Origin: Isoetes taiwanensis | Lineage: Eukaryota; Streptophyta; Lycopodiopsida; Isoetales; Isoetaceae | NCBI GenBank assembly: GCA_021234155.1 | Contig: JAJEKV010000002.1 | Location: 40,041,841-40,105,840 of the forward strand | Length of the DNA: 64,000 nt | Reading direction: 5' to 3' | Shown here: piece after piece, positions 1-10,304 of the stretch | Layout of the letters: every line of letters starts with the position of its first letter | Position numbering within the stretch: position 1 is the stretch's first letter | The notes under the pieces: generated by a model | Told to the model about the DNA's origin: nothing | Seen by the model: the letters and a program-made list of their open reading frames with translations, nothing else | Database searches by the model: none | Position numbers and translations under genes: made by a program

Positions 1-263
1 TTTTTTTCCCCATTCTTTATTCCAGTTTTTGCAATCTTTTAACTTCTGGCTGAAATTTTGCATAGATTGATGATCACCAAGAGGAGGTTTAGATTGGTAG
101 AATTGAGTGGTCTGCAATAAACTTTCCATTATTAAGTAAGCTGCAGTTTTGCTTGAAAGGGCGTTCGATTTGGGGCGAGACATAAGTCTGTATATTGTGT
201 CTAGGATTTGAGGGGAATGATCTGAAAGGAAATTCCTTTCATCCCCGGAAACTATACATTTAT

Positions 264-671
264 CTAGAAAGTTTTCATTGGGGTTTCATTGGTGTTGACA
301 ATATAGAATCTGTCCAGGGTACAGAAATTTGTATCTGTACCTTCTCTTTTGTTACTCCAAGTGAATCTAGAGTTGGAGAAGGGAATGCAGGCCAGATTGT
401 TGTTGTTGACAAGGTCATTCCTGGCAGTTTTCTCAGCTCTTGACGTGTTGATTTTATTCCCCAGCTTGAGTTCATAGTTTGGGGTATTATTCCAGTCACC
501 TGCTAGGATCCGGTCTTGGATATCATTATGGCCACATATCCAGGAGTTGATGTCTACCCAGATAGGACTCCTATCTATGGGGTCAGTTGTAGCATAGATG
601 TTAGTTAGACCAATTTTACATCCTAAGTGCTTTCCAGAAGTGACCAGGACTGTTGTAGATGTCATAGACAT
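264..671 (-). pseudogene. LINE apurinic-like endonuclease fragment
   Basis: A 135-residue frame resembles the C-terminal half of a LINE endonuclease (exonuclease-endonuclease-phosphatase fold). It has AGDWNNTPN, matching the conserved GDFN/GDWN asparagine-aspartate motif. It also has FTWSNKREG followed by LDRFYI, matching the conserved FTW..SRLDR block. In LINEs this enzyme nicks target DNA to prime reverse transcription. The N-terminal catalytic half is missing or frameshifted. It shares strand with the ORF1-like fragment at 1993-2592. Confidence 0.65.
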
Positions 672-1992
672 CTACTTCATTCCATATAGCAGTACCTCCT
701 TTAGTACCTTGAGCTGGAATAAAACTAGAAGAGGATTTGTCATTAATCTAGGTACCTAAGTTGGAAGATTCAAACAGAGAAGATGGTGCTCGTGGATCAG
801 GATAATATCTGCTTTATATTCTTTAATTTGAGAGATAAACTTTCTCATGGAATGGTGAGAAAAGTTTAGGATACAAGAGCACAAGGAAGGGCGAGGTTTA
901 GCAAGATTGACAAAGTCTGGTTATGGAGACTCTGGTATTGGCATAAGGGCCACTTCTAGGTAGGTCTTTGTAATTTTTACCTTTACCTCTTGCTTTTTGA
1001 TTGGGTAAAGCTTGTGTTCTCTTTATCTGAGCTGTCATCGACAGTTAAAGAAAATAGAAGGAATTTTCTTTAACTCTTACCTGGACGCATTGCTTGACTT
1101 GTTGAGAGTGATTGTCCTCTAATTGCTCCAGTGGCTGAGTTGTTTTTAAGATATCTTCTATGGCAGTGACCTTGAATTTGACTTCTTCTAGGTTATCTTC
1201 AACTACAGCTATTATAGAAATAGAGTCCAATAAAGGGCAATATGTTTTCTCATTAGCCTCTTTAGGTGGCTCAGTTATTTGGTGAAGGTTTGCATCCAAG
1301 GAGGATGGAACGTCCTCTGAGTATGGCGGTGACTGAGGCCTGGAAGGGCTTGAATTTAATGGCAGGAGGGGGATATCATGATGGTGATCGAGAGTTTTTC
1401 TATAGCCAATCTTGTCTTCTTTGTGGTAGACTCTTTAGGCGGGGTCAAGTATTGTTATTGATCAGTTTAATGTTCTTGAATTCCTTGGAATGAACCCCTT
1501 TTCTTCAAAATTACTTGAGTCAATCCCATAGCCAGATTCTTTGGAGTACCATTCTCAATGATACAATCTGCGAGAATAGCATAATAATTCAAGTTGGGGA
1601 TTTTGTGCGCCTCAACTGACTTCCCAGTATATTTCTACACTATCTTCACTTTAGTCCCTATACATCTTCGTGGGTGGGTTGTCCTTTATTAAATTTTGCT
1701 ACATATTCATTTTTGCTGATGGAGACTTTCTTTAGAGTCTCCTTGCTGTAGAGTCCTTTTGAAAGGACCTTGATGTTGCCATATTTCTGAATTTCCTTTT
1801 CTTTTCTTTTTTCCTAGAGAGATTGCTGCATTATGCATTTGAGGTCTAAATATTCTTGTTTGATTTTTTCTCTTTAAATCTTTCCTTTAGCTTCTTCCGT
1901 TGATACCATTCACGTTGTATTTTGAGGAGAACTGAAGTTTTGCATCATTATTGTGTTGTTAAGATAGAGTTGAATTGCTCCCATGATTTGTT

Positions 1993-2592
1993 TCAAGGAC
2001 CAATCATCATCTGTGCATTACTTGTGTCTCGAGGGATGTATTTAGTTCTTCCATGTGGTCTCTTGTTGCAGAGTGAGAAAATTGGAGGAATACTGCTCCA
2101 GTTCATAAAGAAGGCACACAATGGGAGAGGCTTCAAACGGTTGAACTTGTAATTCCATTTTTGGAATTTTATTTGAAAACCCAGACGATTACGCCCTTGT
2201 TGAAGAATAGCGGTGGCAACAGCAGGAGAGCAAAATTCAATCATGGAGAAAGGGAAGTTGAGCCATTAGGCTGTAGAGACTTGGATATTTCAGTCAATTT
2301 GCAAGATTTGGGAAACTACTGCTTCAAACTTTATTCCCTCTTTCTCAGTCCAACCAATAACAATAATTTTATTTAGCCGAGAGAACTTAGTTTTAATAGA
2401 TTTAAAATTTAAATGGATACCTTGTGTTAGTTGTTGATTGGGAGGATACTCGAGTTTCTTATTTATGATCCGCTCAAGCCATTCATTATTGGAATAGAAT
2501 TGCAGAGCAGGCCGGGGGAAGTTAAGGTTTTCTTTGGTAGTGTGGTTGTCCCAGTCCAGAATTGCATTGATTTCAAAGGAGATGCGATGCAA
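1993..2592 (-). pseudogene. LINE ORF1-like (DUF4283-type) fragment
   Basis: Two consecutive minus-strand frames (2592-2290 and 2244-1993) read as one broken protein. The first has WLERIINKKLEYPP and IIVIGWTEKEGIKFEAV. The second has a short cysteine-rich stretch. The position upstream of the endonuclease fragment in the sense of transcription, and the general layout, suggest the nucleic-acid-binding ORF1 of a plant L1-type LINE. This is an inference from order and composition, and no diagnostic motif is complete. Confidence 0.35.
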
Positions 2593-3220
2593 GATCGTCC
2601 ATCATTTTACAGTCCAGTTGGTCGAAGTTGATTTGGGCTAATGGGTCCCTTGCTCCAGAAGAGTTTGTGGTAAACTCGATTGCGGAGGACGGAGCAGCAA
2701 CAGTTGCTATAGAGGATGGAGTAGCAGTAGTTGCTACAATGCTTAGAGCCTGATTGAGAAAGAACGAAATGGGTGAAGCATCTCGGGAGGTAGATTTGAG
2801 GGAATCCGTATTACGAGGAGATGGTTATGCGATAATGGAAGCCAGCAGAAGGAATGACAGACAGAATGAAACAGAAATGGAATTTCGGCATGAACAATAG
2901 GTGAAAAGACAGGGTGGGGAAAGTAACAAAATCCAAGAGATCTACTACAGTGACTTACTGTACCTTATATGTCAATGGGTGATGGCGATGGCGATGGCGC
3001 TAGGGTTGCGCCATAGAGCGACCGGAGCTGTCAATAATGATATCAATCATTGATCTCACCGGCACCATACAAAGCTTATAAATTTTTCCTCTCTCCATCT
3101 GTTCAGAAGTCACTTCCTTCAAACGATGATGGAAATGCAGCTTACTGACATCCTTCAAGCAATAGCTGACCATTCATTTGAAACAATGCAGACGGATACC
3201 CTTAAAAGCTTTACACATAA

Positions 3221-3511
3221 TTACACCACTTGGTGATCTATGATCCGCCAGTTTTTCAAGCAAGATTTCACAAAGGTAGGTGTCACAAGTCTCATTCTAA
3301 AAGTGGCATGTATATACAAGTGATCTAGTTCACTATCACGTTCCTTGACCACAATACCAAAAATGCAATGGTCATCCAATAATTTGCAAGTATTCACGTA
3401 GATAGCTTCAAAAATATCTACACTGACAATCCTCACTATCACGCTCAAATAGTTGACAGTAGACTTCTCGGCCTCTGCAATTCTCTTACCAGCACGTCTC
3501 GGCTTTATCAT
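3221..3511 (-). pseudogene. Possible HUH/Rep-like domain (Replitron-like), degenerate
   Basis: This 96-residue frame contains KERDSELDHLYIHATFRM. It resembles the ERG-x-x-x-HLHhQ block around the HUH metal-binding motif in Rep-type endonucleases of single-stranded transposons. The second histidine of the expected HLH reads as tyrosine here (HLY), so the catalytic site would be damaged. The frame follows a coiled-coil-like ORF on the same strand (3962-3555) and may be its continuation. The family assignment rests on pattern memory only. It could also be an unrelated host gene exon. Confidence 0.25.
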
Positions 3512-3554
3512 TAGCCTTCTTCTTCATCTTCTCTGCTCTACCTGTGGCCTCTCT

Positions 3555-3962
3555 CTATGGCCTCTCTTTTTGCTTCTCAATTCTGGTTCTTTTTCTCTGT
3601 GCTTTTTCCTCAGCCTTCTCTCTATTCTCCTTCTCTTTCAGTTCTTCCGTCTCTTTCCTTTTCCATTTTTTTAAATAGGACTTCCTCTCCTTAAGCAAAG
3701 AGTCATTCCTTGGATGACCTTTCTTCCTAGCTGACTTCAATATATCCAGGCAAGCATCAATAAGAATCAACAATCCCGAACTGGTAAGAGGGACCTCATA
3801 GAATCTAGGGCTTTGAAAGAGGCCATCACCATAGAAACCAAGTTGCTCTATGACTGCTCTTGCAGAGACAACTATACTGCTCTTTGGAGGGCGATCTTCT
3901 TCATCGACAAGACCAAAGTACCCAGGATTTCTAGCTAATTTATGAAGAAAAATTAGGATCAA
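3555..3962 (-). CDS. Unrecognised protein fragment with charged C-terminal helix
   Basis: A 135-residue frame. The N-terminal half is globular in composition (ARNPGYFGLVDEEDRPP..., FQSPRFYEVPLTSSG). The C-terminal 50 residues are almost pure K/E/R and are predicted to form a long charged helix or coiled coil. It lies directly upstream of the Rep-like frame at 3511-3221 and downstream of other minus-strand exon-like frames up to 6182, so it is probably an internal exon of one multi-exon gene. I do not recognise the family. Confidence 0.35.
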   Translation of the reverse strand: MILIFLHKLARNPGYFGLVDEEDRPPKSSIVVSARAVIEQLGFYGDGLFQSPRFYEVPLTSSGLLILIDACLDILKSARKKGHPRNDSLLKERKSYLKKWKRKETEELKEKENREKAEEKAQRKRTRIEKQKERP

Positions 3963-4834
3963 TTACCTAAGGAAGCAACGACTGAGGAAGTCGGCTCCAT
4001 CATCTCTGCAACTCGAAACTCCAAATGAATGAGCAGATCACATATGCTATGTAAGATTTTCCAATCCTCCTTGCTCAAAATTGGAGCCGACCAGACACAT
4101 CTAGCCTTCCAGAAAAACAGGGGACGCTACTATAAAATAGTCACGGGACCAGTGAATGACAAATTCCGGGGAACCCTTGCAGCCTACCTATTACCTGTTG
4201 AAATCAAGAATTTCCGATATAGAAAAAAAATCTCAGGAAGTTTTCTGGTATAAAGCCATGGAATTCTTCACAATTTTTGGTTGGAAACTAGTTTTACTTA
4301 ATGCTCCCTACTAGCTCAAATTATGTAGGAAATTCACCTTTTTTTGTACAGAGTTTGTTGCTCACTCCAGGGACATTCATGAAAAGAGAAGAACAAAATT
4401 CAATGGCAGGGAAAAATTTCAATACGCATTGCCTACTTTAGAATTTTTGCAAAGGACAAAAAGTAAGCTCACCCTGATAAAGCATTGGAAAACCTTAAAG
4501 ATTAGACCTGAGCTTTCCATATCAGAAAACATGTTTGTATAACATTGAGTTCATACTTATTAAAGCTAAAATGCACAAGCTAGCCATGTCCTCCATAAAG
4601 AAATTTTAGTGCTTGCATATAAACATGTGAGTTAGATTAGCTGGAGCTGGTTCACAATAAAAAATAGAGACCTTCATAAACCAGTTGACCTTAGCGGATA
4701 AAAGTATTTAAACTTCTCCAGTTTCTGAGCAGTTTGCTCTGCCATCTTTCATTCCTCTTCGGGATTAAACTTCAATTCGACTGGCATGCGAGGTGCATTT
4801 GGCCAGGTTAGGGAATTGGAAGAGGATAATCTTG

Positions 4835-5349
4835 TCACAGAAGGGGGATGTGAGAAGACGAAGGCATTACACTATCTTCAGTGTTCAGTCTACGAAGGTT
4901 AATCTTAAATGTAGAATTTTTCTTTGGAACCACATTCTCAGAAGTAGCGGCAACTGGACCCTTTATAGCCGGGGGCTTTGTAGAATTAATAATAACTGAT
5001 GGATCGACCAAGGAAACAAGCTCTACATTCTGGTTCTTGGTTGTAGATGGTTCCCCCAAAGTAGCTATAGACTTCATAATTCTTTTCTTTGCCACAGCTC
5101 TAAGCCAGTTAATGTCCATTATCGAGGGCATTTTCTCACCCTGCTTAGCTTTCAAAGCAGTGCTCAGAGGCTTCTTTCAACTGACAAACCTTTCTTGCAT
5201 GCAGAGAATCCTAAACGGATGTCTCTATTTCCATTTGTACTAGAAAGAGCAAGAGATTCATATGACGGTAGAATCCAGCCATACCCTTTGGCACGTGTTG
5301 GGACGTTTTTCCCCGTTGCGAGCTTGTTCATCTTGCTTGTGGACGTCAT
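4835..5349 (-). CDS. Unrecognised exon-like frames
   Basis: Two minus-strand frames (5349-5164 and 5155-4835) read consecutively. The first starts MTSTSKMNKLATGKN and has YGWILPSYESLALSS. The second has SIMDINWLRAVAKKRIMKS and a Ser/Thr/Asn-rich tail. They lie between the upstream exon-like frames at 5.4-6.2 kb and the 3.2-4.0 kb frames on the same strand. No domain is recognised. They are probably parts of the same decayed gene or element. Confidence 0.3.
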
Positions 5350-5400
5350 CGAAGGGTCATAGTTCCTCTATTTGAACACATATTCTAAGAATTGGAGTTG

Positions 5401-6182
5401 CTACATATCCTCGACACTGCAAATGATAGCATCATGGATGTTGTTCTTTGTGCCCTCCCACATGGCAACCACTATCCCGATCTGTTCAATGTCGTCTGCA
5501 ATTTTACCTGTCCGCTGAAACAAATTAAGATCCTTTCTGCAATCCCTATGAATGTGAGGAATTACATGTGCAATTTCAATGCACCACTTCATTTCATTTG
5601 AAGGAGTGAGTAACCTCATTGGTTCGACATCTGGACCCCAGAACAAATCTAGCGTAAAAAACAAAAGCAATGGGTGAGTAAATGGCGTTTTTCGAAGTAT
5701 TGGTCCCAAAGAACGCCACTGCAATCCTTAGGACCTAAGCACCAAAGGAAAACTCTGAAGCTCAAATGCTCCGAGATATCGCGGTCGCGATTCTTGGGAG
5801 AAGATAAACTGTGAAGGCACATATAGCAAACGAGCATGACCTTCATCCTACTACTTGACAGGTCGCGGACGCGATCCTGGTTAGGACAAACCATAGCACA
5901 AACAAATAAACATGACATTCACCCCACTACTCGGTAGGATCGCGGCCACGATCCTGCGGAAGACTAAGCAAACATAAATTAACAAAGCATTTGCCAACTG
6001 TTAGTCAAAGTTACACCTTTTATGGCCTGAGCAGCATTGGGAGCTTTTGATGTCATTGCAGAGACAACTGGTCTTGGTTCATCTCCAGACACCACATGCC
6101 AAAGCCCTTTTGCAGGCGGCTTCGCATGAACTTTGATGAACTGATAGAATTTATTTGAATGAGACAACTCAATCCTTCCCAT
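5401..6182 (-). CDS. Unrecognised gene 5' end: two exons separated by a palindrome-bearing intron
   Basis: Exon 1 would run from the ATG at 6182 to about 6015 (MGRIELSHSNKFYQF...), with a donor-like AAAAG|GTGTAAC. Exon 2 would start after CGCTAG near 5650 and run to the TAG just below 5401. It encodes DLFWGPDVEP, CIEIAHVIPHIHRD and DDIEQIGIVVAMWEG, a composition typical of real coding sequence. The presumed intron (about 5650-6010) carries three GC palindromes. Function unknown. The splice sites are inferred by eye. Confidence 0.35.
5778..5954. repeat. Three GC-rich palindromes at ~80-nt spacing
   Basis: Near-palindromes ATCGCGGTCGCGAT (5778-5791), GGTCGCGGACGCGATCC (5861-5877) and GGATCGCGGCCACGATCC (5937-5954) are separated by similar spacer sequence (CATGACCTTCATCC / CATGACATTCACCC). 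They form a short array in a presumed intron. The design resembles the palindrome arrays of elements A and B in this window, with a different core sequence. Confidence 0.7.
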
Positions 6183-6433
6183 ATTCTTAGAGCTTTGTCA
6201 ATACCGAAGAACACATGGATCGTGGTACTTTGATACCATATTAACACTAAGAAAATTGACAGTGAAAAGCATTGTTTTCCATTCAAAGTAAGAGTACCAC
6301 TTACATCGAGTGTCGGTAGCGAGAATAGAAACTCTCAACCGGATTGCGTATTTGAAAAGGAGAGCTCCATCTTACCCTAACTGAAAGTAATGAAACCTTT
6401 ACGTAGGGACTCACAAGTATTTTTAACATTAGT

Positions 6434-6613
6434 CGTAAAGTTCAGGGGGAAGATATTTCGCCATATTTCAGGCCTAGATTACAACAGATAATCGCTTCCT
6501 CTCCTCCGATGTTGGCTTCATCTCCTCCGATGCTGGCTGATAACGGAGTAATCAACTTTTTGTGGCTACGATGACGCCACGTGGCAAGAAATATCTTCCC
6601 CCTGAACTTTACG
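6434..6613. mobile_element. MITE-like element with 26-bp terminal inverted repeats
   Basis: The 26 bases at 6434-6459 (starting CGTAAAGTTCAGGGGGAAGA) are the exact reverse complement of 6588-6613. They enclose about 128 bp of non-coding DNA that includes a G-box-like CCACGTGGC. Perfect inverted termini and a 180-bp total length fit a miniature inverted-repeat element. I see no clear target-site duplication, so the boundaries may extend into the adjacent hairpin. Confidence 0.65.
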
Positions 6614-6701
6614 TGAGGAAATGTTCGCCCGCAGGCCCTTACGCGGGGTGCGGCGCCTGGTCCGCACCCCGCGTAAGGGCCTGCGGGCGAACATTTCCTC
6701 T
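6614..6701. repeat. Perfect 39-bp inverted repeat (long hairpin)
   Basis: 6615-6653 is exactly complementary to 6662-6700 with an 8-nt loop (CGCCTGGT). Each arm contains GTTCGCCCGCAGGCCCTTAC and GCGGGGTGCG. It abuts the MITE-like element immediately to the left. Perfect arms of this length imply a recent origin or active maintenance. It lies about 140 bp downstream of the receptor-kinase stop codon, so it could be in that gene's 3' untranslated region. Confidence 0.85.
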
Positions 6702-6839
6702 ACCATAAAGACCAATATCATCACTTAACATTTTGCTAGTGCCAGCAAATACAAATTTGACAATATGCAAGGTGAATAGCCCGGGCATACACTTGCTATT
6801 GGAAGTTTTATAAACAACGTAAATACAGCATTACTTAGG

Positions 6840-9344
6840 TTATCTTGGAACAAGCATGTCTAGCGAGTATTGGTCTTCTAAAGGAACCGAGGAGCCGGAG
6901 TTATGGCCGATTATTGTCGTCGGGAAAGGAAGGCATACGAGAGGAGGATCTTGGAGCTCCATCTTTCCTTGCAGCATCTGGACGAGCATCGCCATCGACG
7001 GCCTTCCATCCGGATTCTCTTGAATGCACCAACATCCCAATTTGATGAGTCTTTCTGCCTCCATTTTTTCAAAATTTCCTCCCAATTTAGGGTCAACAAT
7101 ATCCATCAAATTGCCGGACCTGGCCTTGCTTAACGCCCATGAAGGAAGATGCCATATGCCACCGGAATCATCAACAACCAGAGGATCTAGCACTTTTTGC
7201 CCGCTCACAATTTCAAGCAGCACAATGCCATAGCTGTATACGTCGCATTTCTTTGTAACTATGGAGTGAAGGGGCCATTCCGGCGCAAGATAACCAGGTG
7301 TTCCTCTAACTTGAGTTATTGCTGTGCTAATATCTTCATTTATAAGCTTTGCCATTCCGAAATCAGACACCTTCGCCTTAAAATTTTCGCTTAGAAGGAT
7401 ATTTTGTGGTTTTATGTCGAGATGAAGGATAGGATCAGAGCATCCTTCGTGCAAATAAGCAAGACCTTCTGCAGTGCCCATGGCTATGGCCATTCTTGTG
7501 CTCCATGGCAAAACCCTATTCGGATCATCATTTACAAAGAGCCATTTATCAAGTGATCCATTGGCCATTGATTCGTAGACAAGTAGTCTATTTGCCCCTT
7601 CCACACAGAATCCATAGAGTCTTACCAAATTCACATGGCTTATGCCTCCAAGTGTTTTTACTTCTGCCTCAAATTCTTTCAGCCCTTGCCTTGCCCCTTC
7701 CAACCTCTTCACTGCAACATTTCTTCCATCTTTTAACTTTCCGCTAAAAACAGCCCCAAAACCCCCTGCACCCAGTTTATGCCTGAACCCATCAGTTGCC
7801 GTTTCTAGTTCTTTAAAAGTGAATCTATGGATCAAACTAGGCATAGTGTTGAGAAAATCATCCTCTGCATTTCTCAAATAAAATCGAGCTATAAATCCAG
7901 CAAGAACAGACAATATAAGAAAACTAACTGCAGCTGCAATGGAAATGATTATGATCACTGTGTGAGAAATAGTATTTTGCTTGCTCTCTGTAGATAGTTG
8001 GACTTTGAGGTATGCAGAATAATTCTTTTGGGAATCTGAGGAGACCATCTTTAGGCTGGAAATATGGGTGGAAATATGATAGCATGCCCTCGCAGATAGA
8101 TTGAAAGAATCTTCATAGAATGCGGCCAGACAAGAACAATTTGTGAGACAGGAAGATACACAGTCTTCCTTGTTTGGCCAATTGAGAGAAGCTGTATACT
8201 TGTTAGAGAAGTAAGTAACGTCAGATACATTAAAAAACCTTTGATTTCTGATGCTAATTGCGTCACAGGCCACTGTTGTTGTAGGTTGGCATCCTTTTGT
8301 TGTAGAATTAGACAAAAAGTCATTTGCAATAGAAGGATCAGGAGAAGACTGCACTGGGCAGCTGCATTGGCCTGCTTTGGAGCATACTCCATACGATCCA
8401 CAAAAGTTAGGCAAACTGCAAGCGTCGTTCTGTGAAAAAATTTCATAATCTTTGTTCAAAGCTTTGCCATTCCAAAGATAATGCCTCAGGTTTCCATCTG
8501 AATCTAGCCTGAGCAATCTGACCTTGGGGATAGATCCAAACAAAGGAATATAGAACTTAATCCCATGAGGTCTGCAAGCTCCATTTCTTTCCAAAAAAAC
8601 AAAATCAGTCCCATTTGTAAGATTATAAGTCATGGTGGTAAGAGTACTATTATCACATTGCTGCACTGCTTTACTATAATCTGAAGTCCCTTGAATGGTG
8701 AAAACCCAATAAGGCAGAGGAGGATCCACATCAGTTGAATAAAGCACCACTCCTGAAGGCTCCACAACCAGAGAATAAGGAGCTAAAGTGCTTGAATTTG
8801 ATGCTGTCATCTTCCTCCCCTGTTTTAACCTCTGCCCAGGTAACAAGGTATTAGTTGGGTGATCAAAACTCTGCCATAGAACTGCTTTGCTTGAATTATA
8901 GACCAATAAATTGCCAGATTCCGTCAATTCAAGAGCAGAGACAGTTCCTTTCACCGACCATACTACATTTGAGTCTGCATCTACTAGCTGGAGCTCAGAT
9001 CCATCAGCAGGCACTCTGAGAATGGATTGGGAGTTTTGGGAAATGGATAGGCCAACGTTCCAAACGTCTATGACAACTGAGGCGTTGAAAGGAAGGAGGC
9101 AGACTATCATTGTGTAAGTAGTGGAAAAATCGACTGAAAAAAGACCAAGTGCAAAGGTAGATTGAGAAGAAGTGATAGCTGTGGCATTGTCGGAGGTTAT
9201 GAATGGCCAAAATAGACCATTTGAAAATCGATACCATTGCACAATTGAAGCTCTCCATGAAGGTGAAAGAGGAATGAGGTTTGCCTCTATGCCTCCTCCT
9301 GCACTTAACAACAAGATCATTGCCATCGCCATACCAATAGCCAT
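6840..9344 (-). CDS. G-type lectin S-receptor-like serine/threonine kinase (SD2-5-like)
   Basis: An intact 834-residue single-exon protein and a plasma-membrane receptor kinase. A signal peptide (residues 1-20, MAIGMAMAMILLLSAGGG) is followed by a bulb-type lectin region (about 50-205). Next come an EGF-like cysteine cluster (about 305-330), a PAN/apple region with CVSSCLTNCSC (395-405) and a transmembrane helix (about 462-489). The kinase domain spans about 518-795. Its key residues are the glycine loop GAGGFG (525-530), VAVK lysine 546, HLDIKPQN with catalytic Asp 643, DFG at 661-663 and APE at 687-689. The arginine of the usual HRD is leucine, as is common in this subfamily. Length and order match plant SD2-type receptors, which bind extracellular ligands and signal in defence or development. 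The ligand cannot be inferred. All catalytic residues are present, so it is probably functional. Confidence 0.93.
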   Translation of the reverse strand: MAIGMAMAMILLLSAGGGIEANLIPLSPSWRASIVQWYRFSNGLFWPFITSDNATAITSSQSTFALGLFSVDFSTTYTMIVCLLPFNASVVIDVWNVGLSISQNSQSILRVPADGSELQLVDADSNVVWSVKGTVSALELTESGNLLVYNSSKAVLWQSFDHPTNTLLPGQRLKQGRKMTASNSSTLAPYSLVVEPSGVVLYSTDVDPPLPYWVFTIQGTSDYSKAVQQCDNSTLTTMTYNLTNGTDFVFLERNGACRPHGIKFYIPLFGSIPKVRLLRLDSDGNLRHYLWNGKALNKDYEIFSQNDACSLPNFCGSYGVCSKAGQCSCPVQSSPDPSIANDFLSNSTTKGCQPTTTVACDAISIRNQRFFNVSDVTYFSNKYTASLNWPNKEDCVSSCLTNCSCLAAFYEDSFNLSARACYHISTHISSLKMVSSDSQKNYSAYLKVQLSTESKQNTISHTVIIIISIAAAVSFLILSVLAGFIARFYLRNAEDDFLNTMPSLIHRFTFKELETATDGFRHKLGAGGFGAVFSGKLKDGRNVAVKRLEGARQGLKEFEAEVKTLGGISHVNLVRLYGFCVEGANRLLVYESMANGSLDKWLFVNDDPNRVLPWSTRMAIAMGTAEGLAYLHEGCSDPILHLDIKPQNILLSENFKAKVSDFGMAKLINEDISTAITQVRGTPGYLAPEWPLHSIVTKKCDVYSYGIVLLEIVSGQKVLDPLVVDDSGGIWHLPSWALSKARSGNLMDIVDPKLGGNFEKMEAERLIKLGCWCIQENPDGRPSMAMLVQMLQGKMELQDPPLVCLPFPTTIIGHNSGSSVPLEDQYSLDMLVPR

Positions 9345-9378
9345 CTCGCTTTCCGATTAGCCCTCAGTTCTGCTTTCA

Positions 9379-9386
9379 TTTTTATA
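9379..9386 (-). promoter_or_regulatory. Candidate TATA box of the receptor kinase gene
   Basis: On the minus strand TATAAAAA lies about 35 nt upstream of the ATG at 9344. This would give a very short 5' leader, so an alternative upstream promoter is possible. Confidence 0.35.
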
Positions 9387-9717
9387 CAACTCATTTTTCA
9401 AACGTTGGACTTGACTTGAGCTTTTTTCGTCGTGTTGTCGCATTTTTTCTCGCTGTTGCAGTTAGGAAGGTTCACTTGGTCTTGCATTATGTACTATGGC
9501 GGCAGTCACAGTCGTCATCGAGTGGTTTTTGGACCAGGCTTCGAAATCCCCAAATAGCTCTAACAAGATAATTTGGCGGTAAATGTCCTGCTGCACCGGA
9601 TTTAAGATATAAACAAATGATTATCTGCCAGATTTCGAAGGAAACCCCCCACAATTAAACTCGAATCGAGAAATATCGTGATTGACCGTAAATTAGGCTA
9701 ACTAATAAAACTAACCC

Positions 9718-9756
9718 TCTGGGCCTGTCAAAGGGCCCTCCGCCGACAGGCCCAGA
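9718..9756. repeat. 12-bp perfect hairpin
   Basis: TCTGGGCCTGTC (9718-9729) pairs exactly with GACAGGCCCAGA (9745-9756) across a 15-nt GC-rich loop. It lies in non-coding DNA, and a further GGCCCTCCGGGCC palindrome follows at about 9761-9773. Confidence 0.75.
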
Positions 9757-10047
9757 AAATGGCCCTCCGGGCCATTCACCTAACCTGAAGGTTGGTTGGG
9801 CTGCATTCATCCGTCGATTTGTGCCACGTGGATGGCAGGGATTGCTTTGTTGCAGAATACAACGTAAAGCCGAGAAAAAAACAGAATGTCGTCCAAGATT
9901 TCAGAATGTGGACCAACAAACGCTGCAGGCAACATCCACAAATATAATGTTTGCCACGTGGCAGCATTACACTGGCGGATAAGGCTGAATGCACGTCCTT
10001 TACTTTCGATGCCTGGGCCCTCCCATGGATAACTGCGTAAATATTAA

Positions 10048-10304
10048 GGGTGGCCACATGTCAGTTTTCATCTTGAAACTGAAGGAGTTTCAGCCGAAAA
10101 ATGGAGGCGGAGGCCTCCGATTGATGTCGGAGGCCAGTTTTTAATGTTCCAATCCGGCAGAGGAACACCCAAAATTTTTAGTCATGATCGTCTGTTTTCC
10201 TCTCTTTTGCAGCTGTTCCTGCCGCTCTTCCCCTCTCTCGTATCCCCTCTCGTATCAGATTCATATACGGAGGGGAGGGCCGTGAAGATTGCATGTGGCC
10301 ACCC
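10048..10304. mobile_element. Candidate small element with GGGTGGCCACATG inverted ends
   Basis: GGGTGGCCACATG (10048-10060) is inverted at 10292-10304, enclosing 257 bp with no coding frame. Inside is a GGAGGCCTCCGA / TCGGAGGCC palindromic block. Size and ends suggest a MITE-like element. No target duplication was verified. Confidence 0.4.

Larger units (their letters stand above)
1..2900 (-). mobile_element. Decayed non-LTR retrotransposon (LINE)
   Basis: Minus-strand fragments appear in LINE order: an ORF1-like region near 2.9-2.0 kb, then an endonuclease-like fragment at 671-264. The element runs off the left edge, so the reverse transcriptase is not in the window. The reading frames are broken many times, so this is an old copy. 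The rest of the interval (about 700-1,990) shows only short frames and no recognisable domain. Confidence 0.6.

Noticed and set aside
6845-9360. Several 60-80-residue plus-strand frames
   Set aside because: They are antisense shadows of the receptor kinase, with no domain features or independent promoters.
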